Assembly: GCA_963737225.1 (NCBI GenBank)
Contig: CAVTSA010000013.1
Span: 372,001-436,000 of the forward strand
Direction of reading: 5' to 3'
DNA length: 64,000 nucleotides
Source of the DNA: CAVTSA01 sp963737225
Lineage (GTDB): Bacteria > Chloroflexota > Dormibacteria > Dormibacterales > Dormibacteraceae
Position 1 is the stretch's first letter. The number at the start of each line of letters is the position of its first letter. Shown here piece by piece: positions 32,186-40,389 of this stretch. The notes below the pieces were generated by a model. The model saw nothing but the letters and a program-made list of their open reading frames with translations, made no database searches and had not been told where the DNA came from. A program made the translations under genes and the position numbers.

Positions 32186-33499
32186 ATGAGCGCCTCCCCC
32201 GTCCCTGTGCAGACTCCGCCCCGGGTGGTGACCCGCCGGTCGCCGCGTCTCGGCGGCTACCTGCTCCTGGGTGGTGGCTGCCTCCTCGCCGCTCTCGCCA
32301 TACGCCGCCCCGAGCCGGTGGTGCTGGGGCTCCCTCTCCTGCTGGCGGTCGCGGTGGGCCTCGCCACCTCGGCCCCGCCCGGCCTGCGGGCGAGTGCCGC
32401 CTTCGACCGTGACCGCGCCTTGGAGGGCGAGGAGCTGGAGCTCCTGGTCACCGTGGTGGCCGCGAACGTGGTGTCGATGCTGGAGATCGAGGTGCGGCCG
32501 CCGCGGAACCTGGAGATCATCGAGTCGCCCGACGGTCTCGGGCACCGGCTCCCCGCGGGCGAGGAGCGCGAGTACCGGTGGCGGCTGCGCTGCACGACCT
32601 GGTCGGGCTACCTGAGTGCCGCGGTGACCGTCTCGTCGCGGGACGCGCTCGGATTCTTCGAGCACCGGCTGGAGCCCGCGATGGAGGTTCCGATCCGCGT
32701 CTATCCCAGGCCCGACGAGGTGAGGGAGGTGGTCACCGCCGTGGACACCGGACTCCTCTCCGGCAACGAGCGCTCGCGTCAGCGCGGGGACGGCATCGAG
32801 TTCGCGGACGTGCGCCCATACCACCCGGGGGATCTGGTCCGCCGCATCAACTGGCGTGCCACCGCCCGTATGCGCGTGCCCTATGTCAACGAGATGCACC
32901 CCGAACGCAACACCGAGGTGGTGCTCTTCCTTGACTCGTTCACGCATCTCCAGCGTGGCCACGACAGCGCACTCGACCTGACCGTCCGCGGGGCTCTGGC
33001 CCTCGCCAGGGCGTACCTGCGCCGCCGGGACCGGGTGGGCCTGGTCGTGTTCGGCGGGACCCTGCGCTGGCTGCGGCCCGAGGGAGGGGAACGTCAGCTC
33101 TATCGGATCCTCGACGCGCTGATCGACACCCAGGTGGTGCTGAGCCACGCCTGGAAAGGCATCGACATCCTGCCCCCGCGTACGCTGCCGCCGCGCTCGC
33201 TGGTGATCGCCCTCTCGCCGCTGCTCGACGAGCGCAGCACGCGGGCGCTGCTCGACCTGCGAGCGCGGCATCACGACCTGGCGGTGATCGAGATCTCGCC
33301 GCTTCCCTTCGCCGAGCCCGGGGCGACCCGTGAGCAGCAGCTTGCCTACCGGGTGTGGTCGATGGACCGGGAGGTGGTGGTGGCCCGGCTTCAGGCGGCG
33401 GGCGCGGCGGTCGCTCGCTGGGATCTGGGCCAGCCTCTGGGCGCCCCCCTGGCGGTGCAGGCGATGCAGCGGGCTCGCCTGCGGGCGGCGGGCCGATGA
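32186..33499 (+). CDS. DUF58 domain protein
   Basis: A 437-residue protein with two N-terminal hydrophobic segments (about 22-40 and 44-60), a beta-rich extracytoplasmic or membrane-proximal region, and the DUF58 motif DVRPYHPGDLVRRINWRATAR near residue 210 followed by a von Willebrand A-like domain (EVVLFLDSFTHLQ, then DRVGLVVFGGTLRWL). DUF58 proteins are the presumed partners of MoxR ATPases. It lies 57 bases after the MoxR gene. Confidence 0.9.
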   Translation: MSASPVPVQTPPRVVTRRSPRLGGYLLLGGGCLLAALAIRRPEPVVLGLPLLLAVAVGLATSAPPGLRASAAFDRDRALEGEELELLVTVVAANVVSMLEIEVRPPRNLEIIESPDGLGHRLPAGEEREYRWRLRCTTWSGYLSAAVTVSSRDALGFFEHRLEPAMEVPIRVYPRPDEVREVVTAVDTGLLSGNERSRQRGDGIEFADVRPYHPGDLVRRINWRATARMRVPYVNEMHPERNTEVVLFLDSFTHLQRGHDSALDLTVRGALALARAYLRRRDRVGLVVFGGTLRWLRPEGGERQLYRILDALIDTQVVLSHAWKGIDILPPRTLPPRSLVIALSPLLDERSTRALLDLRARHHDLAVIEISPLPFAEPGATREQQLAYRVWSMDREVVVARLQAAGAAVARWDLGQPLGAPLAVQAMQRARLRAAGR

Positions 33500-33524
33500 G
33501 CGTCCGTTCCGCGGGGGCCATCAG

Positions 33525-34064
33525 GTGAGCTGGCGCCACCGCGTCCGAGAGGGGATACTGCTCGCCGGCGCGGCGCTTTCGGCGGTGGCGGCGCTGGGGG
33601 TCGCAGTCACTCAAGCCGGCGCGGTCTGGGGCCTGATCCTGGCGATCGGCGCCCTGGGTCTGCTTTTCTTCCTGGGGGGGAGCACGCGGCTGACGCCGGG
33701 ACTCCTCAACTGGGGGGTCGGGCTGTTGCTGGTCGCGCTGGTGGCCGGCGTCGGCTTCGCCCAGACGGCGGTGAGTCCGCTGGTCCTGGTGGAGGGCGCC
33801 TTGCTCTATGCCGCCGCCGAGCTGGGCTGGCTGGCCGCCGCCCCGCCGCTGGTGTTGACTGTCCCCACGCTCCTCTTGCGCGGATCGATCGTGCTCGGCG
33901 GACTCCTGGCCGGCTACCTGGCGCTGTTCGGACTGGCGCTGCCGCTGGGGGGCGGCCCGGAGGTCACGGTGCTCGGCGTGGCCGCGGCGGTCGCGATCTT
34001 CTTCCTCCTGCGGGGCCGGCGCCCGAGGCGCAGTGCCCGAACGCCGCGGCCGGCCCGGAGATGA
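33525..34064 (+). CDS. Polytopic membrane protein, end of MoxR/DUF58 cluster
   Basis: A 179-residue, strongly hydrophobic protein with about five or six membrane segments and a basic C-terminus (RGRRPRRSARTPRPARR). No family recognised. GTG at 33525 is used. Between the DUF58 stop and this start there is an 11-codon frame (ATG 33496 to TGA 33528) overlapping both genes, which could couple translation. The gene ends 1 base before the convergent molbindin gene. Confidence 0.72.
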   Translation: MSWRHRVREGILLAGAALSAVAALGVAVTQAGAVWGLILAIGALGLLFFLGGSTRLTPGLLNWGVGLLLVALVAGVGFAQTAVSPLVLVEGALLYAAAELGWLAAAPPLVLTVPTLLLRGSIVLGGLLAGYLALFGLALPLGGGPEVTVLGVAAAVAIFFLLRGRRPRRSARTPRPARR

Positions 34065-34065
34065 C

Positions 34066-34269
34066 CTATTTCCCGATCAGCACCTCGGTCGCCTTCACGA
34101 TCACGGTCACCCGGTCGCCCTCCTTCAAGTCGAGGGCCGTCGCCGATCCGGCGGTGATGGCGGAGACGACGTCGCCCGCTTCGATCCGGACCTGAACCTC
34201 GGCCATGACCGCGCCCAACTTGACCGAGGTGACGGTGCCGGGGATCTGGTTGCGTGCGGAAAGCTCCAT
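34066..34269 (-). CDS. Molbindin (Mop/TOBE-domain molybdate-binding protein)
   Basis: A 67-residue protein consisting of a single Mop/TOBE domain: SARNQIPGTVTSVKLGAVMAEVQVR, then SAITAGSATALDLKEGDRVTVIVKATEVLIGK. Such molbindins bind molybdate or tungstate as oligomers and buffer the cytoplasmic oxyanion. ATG at 34269 gives the canonical length; two upstream in-frame starts add only a few residues. It is divergent from the transporter genes, sharing a 126-base intergenic region with them. Confidence 0.92.
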   Translation of the reverse strand: MELSARNQIPGTVTSVKLGAVMAEVQVRIEAGDVVSAITAGSATALDLKEGDRVTVIVKATEVLIGK

Positions 34270-34395
34270 GGCTGGGATCATGCCCGAACCCACGTATTCG
34301 CCGTGGAGACCACCCAGGTGCTATTACTGAAGCCCCCGGGGGTGCTCGGCACCCGGGGGGCGGATGTGGACCGAGTCACAGGGAGACACCTGATC

Positions 34396-35304
34396 TTGAT
34401 TTCTAAACTGAAGTGGCTGGGCGCGGCCGCCTGCGGTCTGCTCCTCCTGGCCGCCTGTGGCGGGACCTCTGCCGCCAAGCCGACGCCCACCCCGAAGGCC
34501 GACAACGGGACCGCGACCGTCCTCTTCGCCGCCTCCCTCGAGGATCTGATGACGAACAACGTCGGTCCGGCATTCCAGGACGCGACCGGCGACACCTTCC
34601 AGGGCCAGGGTGCCAACTCGGGCACGATCGCGAACGGCCTCGTGGCCAAGACCATGACCGGGGATGTCTTCATCAGCGCCGCCGCGGCCGCCAACGCGCC
34701 CCTGATGACGGCGGCGAACGGCAACCTCGTGAGCTGGTACATCACGTTCGCCAGCACCAAGCTGCTGATCGCCTACAACCCGAACAGCCAGTTCGCCTCG
34801 GACTTCAAGAAGAAGCCCTGGTACGACGTGCTGCAGGAGCCGGGCATCAAGGTCGGCCGCACCGACCCCACCACCGATCCCAAAGGCGCCCTCACCGTGA
34901 AGGCACTGGTCGCAGCCCAGAGCGCGTACAACCTGCCCACCGGCTTCTCCGCCGGCGTCCTCGCCAACTCGCAGGTGTACCCGGAGGCCGCGCTGTTGGG
35001 AGACCTGCAGTCGGGACAGCTCGACGCCGGCTTCTTCTACTCGGTCGAGGCCTCCGCGGCCGGCATCACGACCACGGTGGACCTCGGGCAGGCGGAGCAG
35101 TCAGGCGGCCTACACGATCACACTGCTCAACAACGCCCCCAACAAGAACGCCGGGACGGACTTCATCGTCTACCTTCTCGGCAAGGAGGGCGTCAAGGAG
35201 ATGAAGTCGGTCGGGCTGACCATCCTGCCCTACCAGGTGACCGGGGACCGCACGGATATCCCCAAGGCGATCCAGTCCCTGCTCCCGAAGAGCTGATTCG
35301 CTGA
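34396..35304 (+). CDS. Molybdate/tungstate ABC transporter binding lipoprotein, frameshifted near the 3' end
   Basis: The first 235 or so residues are a periplasmic-type solute-binding lipoprotein: signal peptide with lipobox LLAAC, then TVLFAASLEDLM, QGQGANSGTIANGLVAKTMTGDVFISAAAA, GRTDPTTDPKG and GQLDAGFFYSVEA, matching ModA/WtpA proteins. After about base 35104 the frame degenerates (HDHTAQQRPQQERRD), while the +1 frame continues the family sequence (AAYTITLLNNAPN, then FIVYLLGKEGVKEM, LTILPYQVTGD) to a stop at 35294-35296. One extra base near 35101-35105 explains this. TTG at 34396 is the probable start. Substrate is inferred from the neighbouring molbindin. Confidence 0.8.
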   Translation: MISKLKWLGAAACGLLLLAACGGTSAAKPTPTPKADNGTATVLFAASLEDLMTNNVGPAFQDATGDTFQGQGANSGTIANGLVAKTMTGDVFISAAAAANAPLMTAANGNLVSWYITFASTKLLIAYNPNSQFASDFKKKPWYDVLQEPGIKVGRTDPTTDPKGALTVKALVAAQSAYNLPTGFSAGVLANSQVYPEAALLGDLQSGQLDAGFFYSVEASAAGITTTVDLGQAEQSGGLHDHTAQQRPQQERRDGLHRLPSRQGGRQGDEVGRADHPALPGDRGPHGYPQGDPVPAPEELIR

Positions 35305-35377
35305 GCATGCTGGCGGCCGGCAACGAGCCTCCTCTCCGGCTGAGGGTCCGTTGCCGGGCGGCGGCCCCGTTCACCCG

Positions 35378-37282
35378 ATGAGCGGGGCCTCAGGGTCCGG
35401 ACGCCGCCTCCCCAACCCGGTCTGGGTGCTGTGGCCGCTGGGTGGCCTGCTGGCGGCCTACCTGCTGGTACCGATCGGATATTTCTTCCTGCGCCTGATC
35501 ACCGCGCCCCCTTCCGAGCTTCTGGTGCCGGGGCTCTGGTCGGCAATCGCCACCTCGCTGCAGACGGCCACGATCTCGATGATCGTGATCGCGATCCTCG
35601 GGGTGCCGCTGGCATTCGTGCTCGCGCGGTGGAAGCGGTCGGCGGTGCTGGGCTTCCTGATCCAGCTGCCGCTCGCGCTGCCCCCGCTCGCCGCCGGGAT
35701 CCTCCTCATCTACGTGATCGGCGACTACACGATCCCGGGCGAGATCTTCCACGGCAACCTGGTGGAGACACCGGTGGGGATCGTGCTCGCCCAGACCTTC
35801 GTGTCGGCTCCCTTCGCGATCGTCTCCGCCCGCTCCGCGTTCATGGCCATCGATCCAGCCCTCGACGACGTCGCGGCGACGCTCGGACATGGCCCTCTCG
35901 CCCGCTTCTGGCACGTGTGGCTGCGGGGGGCGGCGGGCGGCATCGGCGCCGGGCTCACGCTCTCCTGGCTGCGCGCGTTCGGCGAGTACGGGGCCACCAG
36001 CCTGGTCGCCTACTACCCGCACACCCTGCCGGTCTTCATCGATGTGCAGTTCGCGAGCACCGGCCTTCCCACCACCGTCTCGGCCGTGGCCGCCTCTTTG
36101 CTGGTTCCGTTCGTCCTGATCTCGATCGCGGCGTTGATCCCGCGCGTCCCGCTGCGGCGGGCGAACGCGCGCATCCCGCCGCCGCGACAACCGGCGCCCA
36201 TGCCGGGTCCCCGTGTCGCCTTCTCCCTCGACGCGGATCGCGGGACGTTCCACCTCCACGAGGCGCTGACTCGAGGAGACCGGCATCTCGCGGTGCTCGG
36301 GCCCTCGGGGGCGGGGAAGACGTTCACGCTGCGACTGATCGCAGGCCTCGACCGGTCGCCGGGCTCGGAGGTCCGGTTCGACGACCGGCTGGTCTCCGGC
36401 CTCCCCGCCGAGGCGCGCCGGGTGGGCTATGTCCCCCAGGACTCGGCGCTCCTGCCCGGCCGCACGGTGTGGCGCCAGGTGCTGTTCGGTGTCGGTGCCG
36501 ACCCCGGGCTGGCTGCGTACTGGCTTCAGACGCTGGGGCTTTCCGGGCTGGAGAACCGCCTGCCGGAGCAGCTGTCAGGTGGACAGCGGCGGCGGGTGGC
36601 GATCGCGCGGGCGCTGGCGACGGGCCCCGCGCTGCTCCTCCTCGACGAGCCGTTCACCGGTCTCGACACCCCCGTGCGGGCTCAGCTGCGGCGGGAGCTG
36701 CGAGCGCTCCAGCGGGCGACGCAGCTGTCGACGATCCTGGTCACCCACGACGCCGAGGAGGCGGCGACCCTGGCGGACACCGTGCTCGTCATCGATCAGG
36801 GCGGGCTGGCCCAGGCAGGCCCCCAACCGGAGGTGTACGCCCATCCCGCCTCACCTCTGGTGGCGCGCCTGCTCGGCATCCAGAACGTGTTCACCGGCGA
36901 GATCGCCGGACCGGGGCGGATCCGCTCCCACGGCCTGTTGTTCCGAATCTCCGGGTCGACGCCGCCACCCGGCACCCGGGTGACCTGGAGCATCCGGTCG
37001 GAGGCGGTCCGGATCTCCACCGAGGGGGTCGCGGCAGAGGCAGTCGCCGCCCGGGTCGGCGATCGCATCGACCTGGGCGCGACGTGCGAGCTGGAGCTCG
37101 CGCTGAGCATCGACCTGCGCTGCTTCGCGCGGGTTCCCGTGGCCGAGGCACCCGAGGTGGGGGAGCAGTGCTCCGTGATGCTCGACCCGGCGGCGATCAC
37201 GGTCTGGCCAGATCAGCGCGGGCCCGAGCGAGGCGAAGAGCCGGCGAGCGCCGAACCGGCAGGCGGTCGGGCTGTACACTGA
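35378..37282 (+). CDS. Fused molybdate ABC transporter, permease-ATPase (ModB-ModC)
   Basis: A 634-residue fusion. Residues about 1-270 are a six-helix permease (LWSAIATSLQTATISMIVIAILGVPLAF; loop with DDVAATLGHGPLARFWHVWLRG as the ATPase-coupling motif). Residues about 285-500 are an ABC ATPase: Walker A GPSGAGKT, Q-loop YVPQDSALLPG, signature LSGGQRRRVAIARAL, Walker B LLLLDEPFTGLD, His switch VTHDAEEA. The last 130 residues form a TOBE-like regulatory region. ModB and ModC are usually separate. It lies 74 bases after the binding protein gene and was presumably co-transcribed with it. Confidence 0.92.
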   Translation: MSGASGSGRRLPNPVWVLWPLGGLLAAYLLVPIGYFFLRLITAPPSELLVPGLWSAIATSLQTATISMIVIAILGVPLAFVLARWKRSAVLGFLIQLPLALPPLAAGILLIYVIGDYTIPGEIFHGNLVETPVGIVLAQTFVSAPFAIVSARSAFMAIDPALDDVAATLGHGPLARFWHVWLRGAAGGIGAGLTLSWLRAFGEYGATSLVAYYPHTLPVFIDVQFASTGLPTTVSAVAASLLVPFVLISIAALIPRVPLRRANARIPPPRQPAPMPGPRVAFSLDADRGTFHLHEALTRGDRHLAVLGPSGAGKTFTLRLIAGLDRSPGSEVRFDDRLVSGLPAEARRVGYVPQDSALLPGRTVWRQVLFGVGADPGLAAYWLQTLGLSGLENRLPEQLSGGQRRRVAIARALATGPALLLLDEPFTGLDTPVRAQLRRELRALQRATQLSTILVTHDAEEAATLADTVLVIDQGGLAQAGPQPEVYAHPASPLVARLLGIQNVFTGEIAGPGRIRSHGLLFRISGSTPPPGTRVTWSIRSEAVRISTEGVAAEAVAARVGDRIDLGATCELELALSIDLRCFARVPVAEAPEVGEQCSVMLDPAAITVWPDQRGPERGEEPASAEPAGGRAVH

Positions 37283-38674
37283 CCCCCGACGGAGGTAGTT
37301 TCCCCCGTTACTAGCTGTTCTCCTCGCCCACACCCCCCTTCCGAGGGCGGACAGCAGGGCGGAGGGCCGCCCCGGCGGTGGTCCTCCGCACTTTCCAAAC
37401 CCATGCGGTCGCTGCGGGTTCACCCCCGCGGTAGCGTCAGAGTGTGGACACTCTGCCCCTACCCCGCGGGCCGGTAGCGTTACCGGAGTGCGGACACTCT
37501 GGCCGGTGAGCGCACCGGCGATGATGTCGCCGACGCGCTCGACGTAGCGGTCCACATTCAGGTCCTCGACCACGCGCTGCCGGCCGGCCTGGCCGAGACG
37601 TGCCGCCAGGGCGGCATCGCCCAGCAACCGCTCGATGCCACCTCGCATGGATGCCACGTCGCACGGCTCGACAAAGAGACCGTCGACGCCCTCGGTGAGA
37701 TAGTCGCGCAGCCCCACGGTCCGTGTCGCCAGCACCGCTCGCTGCATGGACCAACCTTCCAGCACGACGTTCATGCCGCAGGCCCGCAGTGTCGGCTTCA
37801 CCGGCACCACCACAAATGCGGCGGCCCGATACAGCGCGCGCATGCCCAGTGGCGGGAACCGGTCGACACTGACATTGGGGGGGAGGGGACCCTGATCACG
37901 CAGCCCGAAGCGTGCATGCGACCACGGACTTCCCGCCGCGATGATCAAGCGCACCGGCAGGTCGCGCACCGCCTCGATCAACGTCGAGTAGTCACGTTCC
38001 TCGAGGCCGGCGCTGACGATGAGGGGCAGATCTCCCGGGGCGCCGATCTCAGCGTCCGCGCCGGTCTCGGTGGGGGGCGCGTCGGGACGGTAGAAGAGGG
38101 GGTCGGTCGTCTCGCGAAGGAAATCTATCTGGTCGAAGGGGTAGCGGTCGATGCTGCTCAATCTGTGCGCGTGGGCCGTCGTCCGGCAGATGATCCGGCT
38201 GATCCGCGGGAGGGCGTACGCCCGATATTGTTCGTACAGGCTGCGTCGCAGCGGTGTCCTCCCGTAGTCGGGCTGCTCCAGGCGCATGACGATGCGCGGT
38301 TTGTGAACGTGCAGGGTACGGGCCCGGGCGGCAAGCGCAAACCCGACGTCTTCACCGGTCGCGTAGATGACGTCGTCGCCGCGGGTTCGCCCCAGGACCT
38401 CGGCGGCAAGGGCAGGGGTCCAGGTGCCGCTGCGTCGCGCGACGAAGAGCGCTGCCCGACCTCTGACGCTCTGCTTCGACGCGCGGTGGAGGAAGCCGAA
38501 GTCGTACAGCGGTGAGTTGAAGACCCGCTCCATCTCAAGGAGGTCGATGCGCGCCCGCCGACCGTCTGCAACCTGGGTCCGCACGTCATCCGGGATCGTG
38601 CCGCCCGCAATGATCGGGAACTGAAGCAGAGGCGACGATCGCCGGTCTCCGGCGTCGCGCTGTTCAGGCGTCAC
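36851..38674 (-). CDS. Glycosyltransferase (GT4-like) whose natural stop is lost
   Basis: The recognisable protein spans about 38674 to 37500 (some 390 residues): N-terminal LLEMERVFNSPLYDFGFLHRA, then DDVIYATGEDVGFALAARA, and a GT-B C-terminal half with PLIVSAGLEERDYSTLIEAV, VVVPVKPTLRACGMNVVLEGWS and YLTEGVDGLFVEPCD. The family usually ends about where GDIIAGALTG occurs. Here no stop follows: the frame runs through a class C paired repeat (37431-37503) and then antisense over the last 430 bases of the ModBC fusion to 36851, which is implausible protein. GTG at 38674 has GGAG upstream. The gene is probably real, with a 3' end altered by the repeat. Confidence 0.6.
   Translation of the reverse strand: MTPEQRDAGDRRSSPLLQFPIIAGGTIPDDVRTQVADGRRARIDLLEMERVFNSPLYDFGFLHRASKQSVRGRAALFVARRSGTWTPALAAEVLGRTRGDDVIYATGEDVGFALAARARTLHVHKPRIVMRLEQPDYGRTPLRRSLYEQYRAYALPRISRIICRTTAHAHRLSSIDRYPFDQIDFLRETTDPLFYRPDAPPTETGADAEIGAPGDLPLIVSAGLEERDYSTLIEAVRDLPVRLIIAAGSPWSHARFGLRDQGPLPPNVSVDRFPPLGMRALYRAAAFVVVPVKPTLRACGMNVVLEGWSMQRAVLATRTVGLRDYLTEGVDGLFVEPCDVASMRGGIERLLGDAALAARLGQAGRQRVVEDLNVDRYVERVGDIIAGALTGQSVRTPVTLPARGVGAECPHSDATAGVNPQRPHGFGKCGGPPPGRPSALLSALGRGVWARRTASNGGNYLRRGSVYSPTACRFGARRLFASLGPALIWPDRDRRRVEHHGALLPHLGCLGHGNPREAAQVDAQRELQLARRAQVDAIADPGGDCLCRDPLGGDPDRLRPDAPGHPGAGWRRRPGDSEQQAVGADPPRSGDLAGEHVLDAEQARHQR
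37431..37503. repeat. Paired palindrome, class C, 46-base spacing
   Basis: Two direct units of the form GGTAGCGT..-GAGTG-GGACACTCTG. The first has the perfect arms CAGAGTGT/ACACTCTG (37438-37455); the second is GAGTGCGGACACTC (37486-37499). Centres are 46 bases apart, the only class A-F pair away from 41-42. It overlaps the 3' end of the glycosyltransferase reading frame. Confidence 0.7.
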
Positions 38675-38935
38675 TACCAGCGGGGCTCCTGAACGGCGTT
38701 CGCGCGTCGCGACGATGGCACTCCGTTGCACGGTAGCAGTATCAGTCCCCGGTCCGGAACGGGAAATGGGGATGTCACTCCGCTGCCCGGAGTTCCGCCC
38801 ACCGCGCCCGGGACGAGAGTCATGAGGAGTATCCGGGGCGCTCGTGCATCGGTGGCACGGCGGGCTCGAAGAGTCTCGGCGACGGACGGCGAGTCGCGGG
38901 CCGCCGCTCTCCGCCCTTCGGCCATTGGTAGTGGC

Positions 38936-38941
38936 TATCGT
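38936..38941 (+). promoter_or_regulatory. Candidate -10 of the PadR-like gene
   Basis: TATCGT ends 6 bases before GTG 38948, with no ribosome site between, consistent with a leaderless mRNA. Confidence 0.35.
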
Positions 38942-38947
38942 TGCGCC

Positions 38948-39487
38948 GTGGTGGAAGGTCGAGTCACGCTTCGCCAGGCACCCCCCACGACCGGCGAGTG
39001 GGCGGTGCTGGGGCTGCTTGCGGAGGGTCCCGCGCACGGGTTCGCGCTGGCCAAACAGCTGCAGCCTGACGGAGCGGTGGGGCGCGTCTGGTCGCTGCGG
39101 ACACCGCTGGTCTACCGCGCGATCCAGAACCTGACCCAAAAGGGCCTGGTCGAGATCCAGGGCGAGGAGCGGAGCGAGGTGGGGCCGCAGCGGCGTCTGA
39201 TCGCGATCACCGCGCGCGGTCGGGAGCTGGTCGAGGCGTGGCTGGAGGAACCAGTCGCGCACACGCGGGATGTCCGGTCGGCGCTGATGCTGAAGCTTGC
39301 ACTCGCCGATCATCTGGGGCGCGACTCGGGGCCCCTGCTGCGGGCCCAGCGCAAGCGCCTGGAGCCGCAGCTGGACGGTCTGGAGCAGCGGCTGGTGAAG
39401 GCCGAGGGCTTCGACCGGGTCCTGGTCCTGTGGCGGGTGGAGGCGGTGCGCTCGGTGCTCCGCTTCCTCGACCAGGTGGCCTCGTAG
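38948..39487 (+). CDS. PadR-family transcriptional regulator
   Basis: A 179-residue regulator. The PadR winged helix is at about residues 15-90: EWAVLGLLAEGPAHGFALAKQL, SLRTPLVYRAIQNLTQKGLVEI and RLIAITARGRELVEAWL. The C-terminal part (LMLKLALADHLGRDSGPLLRAQRKRLEPQLDGLEQRL) is the helical dimerisation region. GTG at 38948 or 38951 starts the conserved protein; the frame is open upstream to 38726 but that part is not protein-like. The target may be itself or the VOC protein downstream. Confidence 0.83.
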   Translation: MVEGRVTLRQAPPTTGEWAVLGLLAEGPAHGFALAKQLQPDGAVGRVWSLRTPLVYRAIQNLTQKGLVEIQGEERSEVGPQRRLIAITARGRELVEAWLEEPVAHTRDVRSALMLKLALADHLGRDSGPLLRAQRKRLEPQLDGLEQRLVKAEGFDRVLVLWRVEAVRSVLRFLDQVAS

Positions 39488-39616
39488 CCGGCGCCGGAAG
39501 AACCCCGCAGCCGGCGTGGGACAGGCGCCCTGGCGTGCTCGGAATTCCGCTGCTAGCATCGGCTGACGGCCGGCCGACGATGTGCTGAGACGGACTCCAA
39601 GGACCAAGGAGGGGCC

Positions 39617-40249
39617 ATGAGTACGACCGAGGACCGCGGCAGCGAGGCGTGGGAGACGGCGGGCGTCGGCGGGGCCGACCAGAAGCTCGAGGTCGTGATC
39701 ATCGCTGTCACGGATGTCGACCGGGCGACCGCGTTCTATCGCAAGCTCGGATGGAGGCTGGACGCCACGCCGCCGGGCATCGTGCAGCTCACGCCCCCTG
39801 GCTCCTGGTGCTCCGTCCAGTTCGGCCCGCATCTCACCACCGCGGCGCCTGGCTCCGGGAAGGGATACCTGATCGTCGCCGACATCGAGGCCACCCTGAA
39901 GCAGCTGGCCGAGGCCGGTGTCGAGATGGATGAGGTCTACCACATCGGCCCCGGGGGCAAGGCGGATGGCCTCGACCCTGCACGCGGCAGCTACCGATCG
40001 TGGGCTTCGTTCCACGATCCGGACGGGAACCGCTGGACCTATCAGGAGGTCACCACCCGGCTTCCCGGGCGGGTCGACATCGGCCTCACCTCCTACAGCA
40101 CCGTGGCTGACCTGGCGGACGCGATGCGGCGGGCTTCCGCGGCCCACGGCAAGCACGAGGAGCGGATCGGGCAGGCCGACGCGAACTGGCCCGACTGGTA
40201 CGCCGACTACATGGCGCGCGAAGAGGCCGGCGCCGAGCTCCCCACGTAG
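39617..40249 (+). CDS. VOC-family (glyoxalase/bleomycin resistance-like) protein
   Basis: A 210-residue protein with one VOC module: LEVVIIAVTDVDRATAFYRKLGWRLD, GYLIVADIEATLKQLAEAGVEMDEVYH and SWASFHDPDGNRWTYQEVT. His/Glu ligands at the usual beta-strand ends suggest a metal-dependent dioxygenase, isomerase or resistance protein, but the substrate is not evident. The C-terminal 50 residues (ADLADAMRRASAAHGKHEERIG and a Trp-rich end) form an extra helical tail. AAGGAGG lies 6 bases before the ATG. Confidence 0.85.
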   Translation: MSTTEDRGSEAWETAGVGGADQKLEVVIIAVTDVDRATAFYRKLGWRLDATPPGIVQLTPPGSWCSVQFGPHLTTAAPGSGKGYLIVADIEATLKQLAEAGVEMDEVYHIGPGGKADGLDPARGSYRSWASFHDPDGNRWTYQEVTTRLPGRVDIGLTSYSTVADLADAMRRASAAHGKHEERIGQADANWPDWYADYMAREEAGAELPT

Positions 40250-40283
40250 GAGTCCTCGACCCGCCCCATCGGGGTCCGCGTGC

Positions 40284-40307
40284 GTCCTCCCCTGCGCCGG
40301 GGAGGAC
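40284..40307 (+). terminator. Hairpin after the VOC gene
   Basis: GTCCTCCCC and GGGGAGGAC form a perfect 9-base-pair stem with a 6-base loop, between convergent genes. No T-run follows, so the call rests on position and stem strength. Confidence 0.5.
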
Positions 40308-40310
40308 ATG

Positions 40311-40373
40311 GCGATTGGTGCACCAACTCCCCACGTTGGGGCTCGGAAGTGGGCGATTGGTGCACCAACCGCC
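40311..40373. repeat. Paired palindrome, class B (TTGGTGCACCAA), 42-base spacing
   Basis: GCGATTGGTGCACCAA occurs twice; the perfect palindromes TTGGTGCACCAA are at 40315-40326 and 40357-40368. The second is extended by GGGCG/CGCCC arms into a 24-base palindrome. The element follows a hairpin between two convergent genes. Confidence 0.8.
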
Positions 40374-40389
40374 CTCTTACACTGCCCTC

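Noticed and set aside
34270..34395. Molybdenum cofactor riboswitch upstream of the transporter
   Set aside because: A GC hairpin (GGGTGC/GCACCC around 34340-34355) is present, but the multi-stem structure expected of that riboswitch cannot be traced in 126 bases.
37213..37404. A 63-residue minus-strand ORF at the ModBC end
   Set aside because: Low-complexity Gly/Pro/Ser composition, no ribosome site, mostly antisense to the fusion gene.
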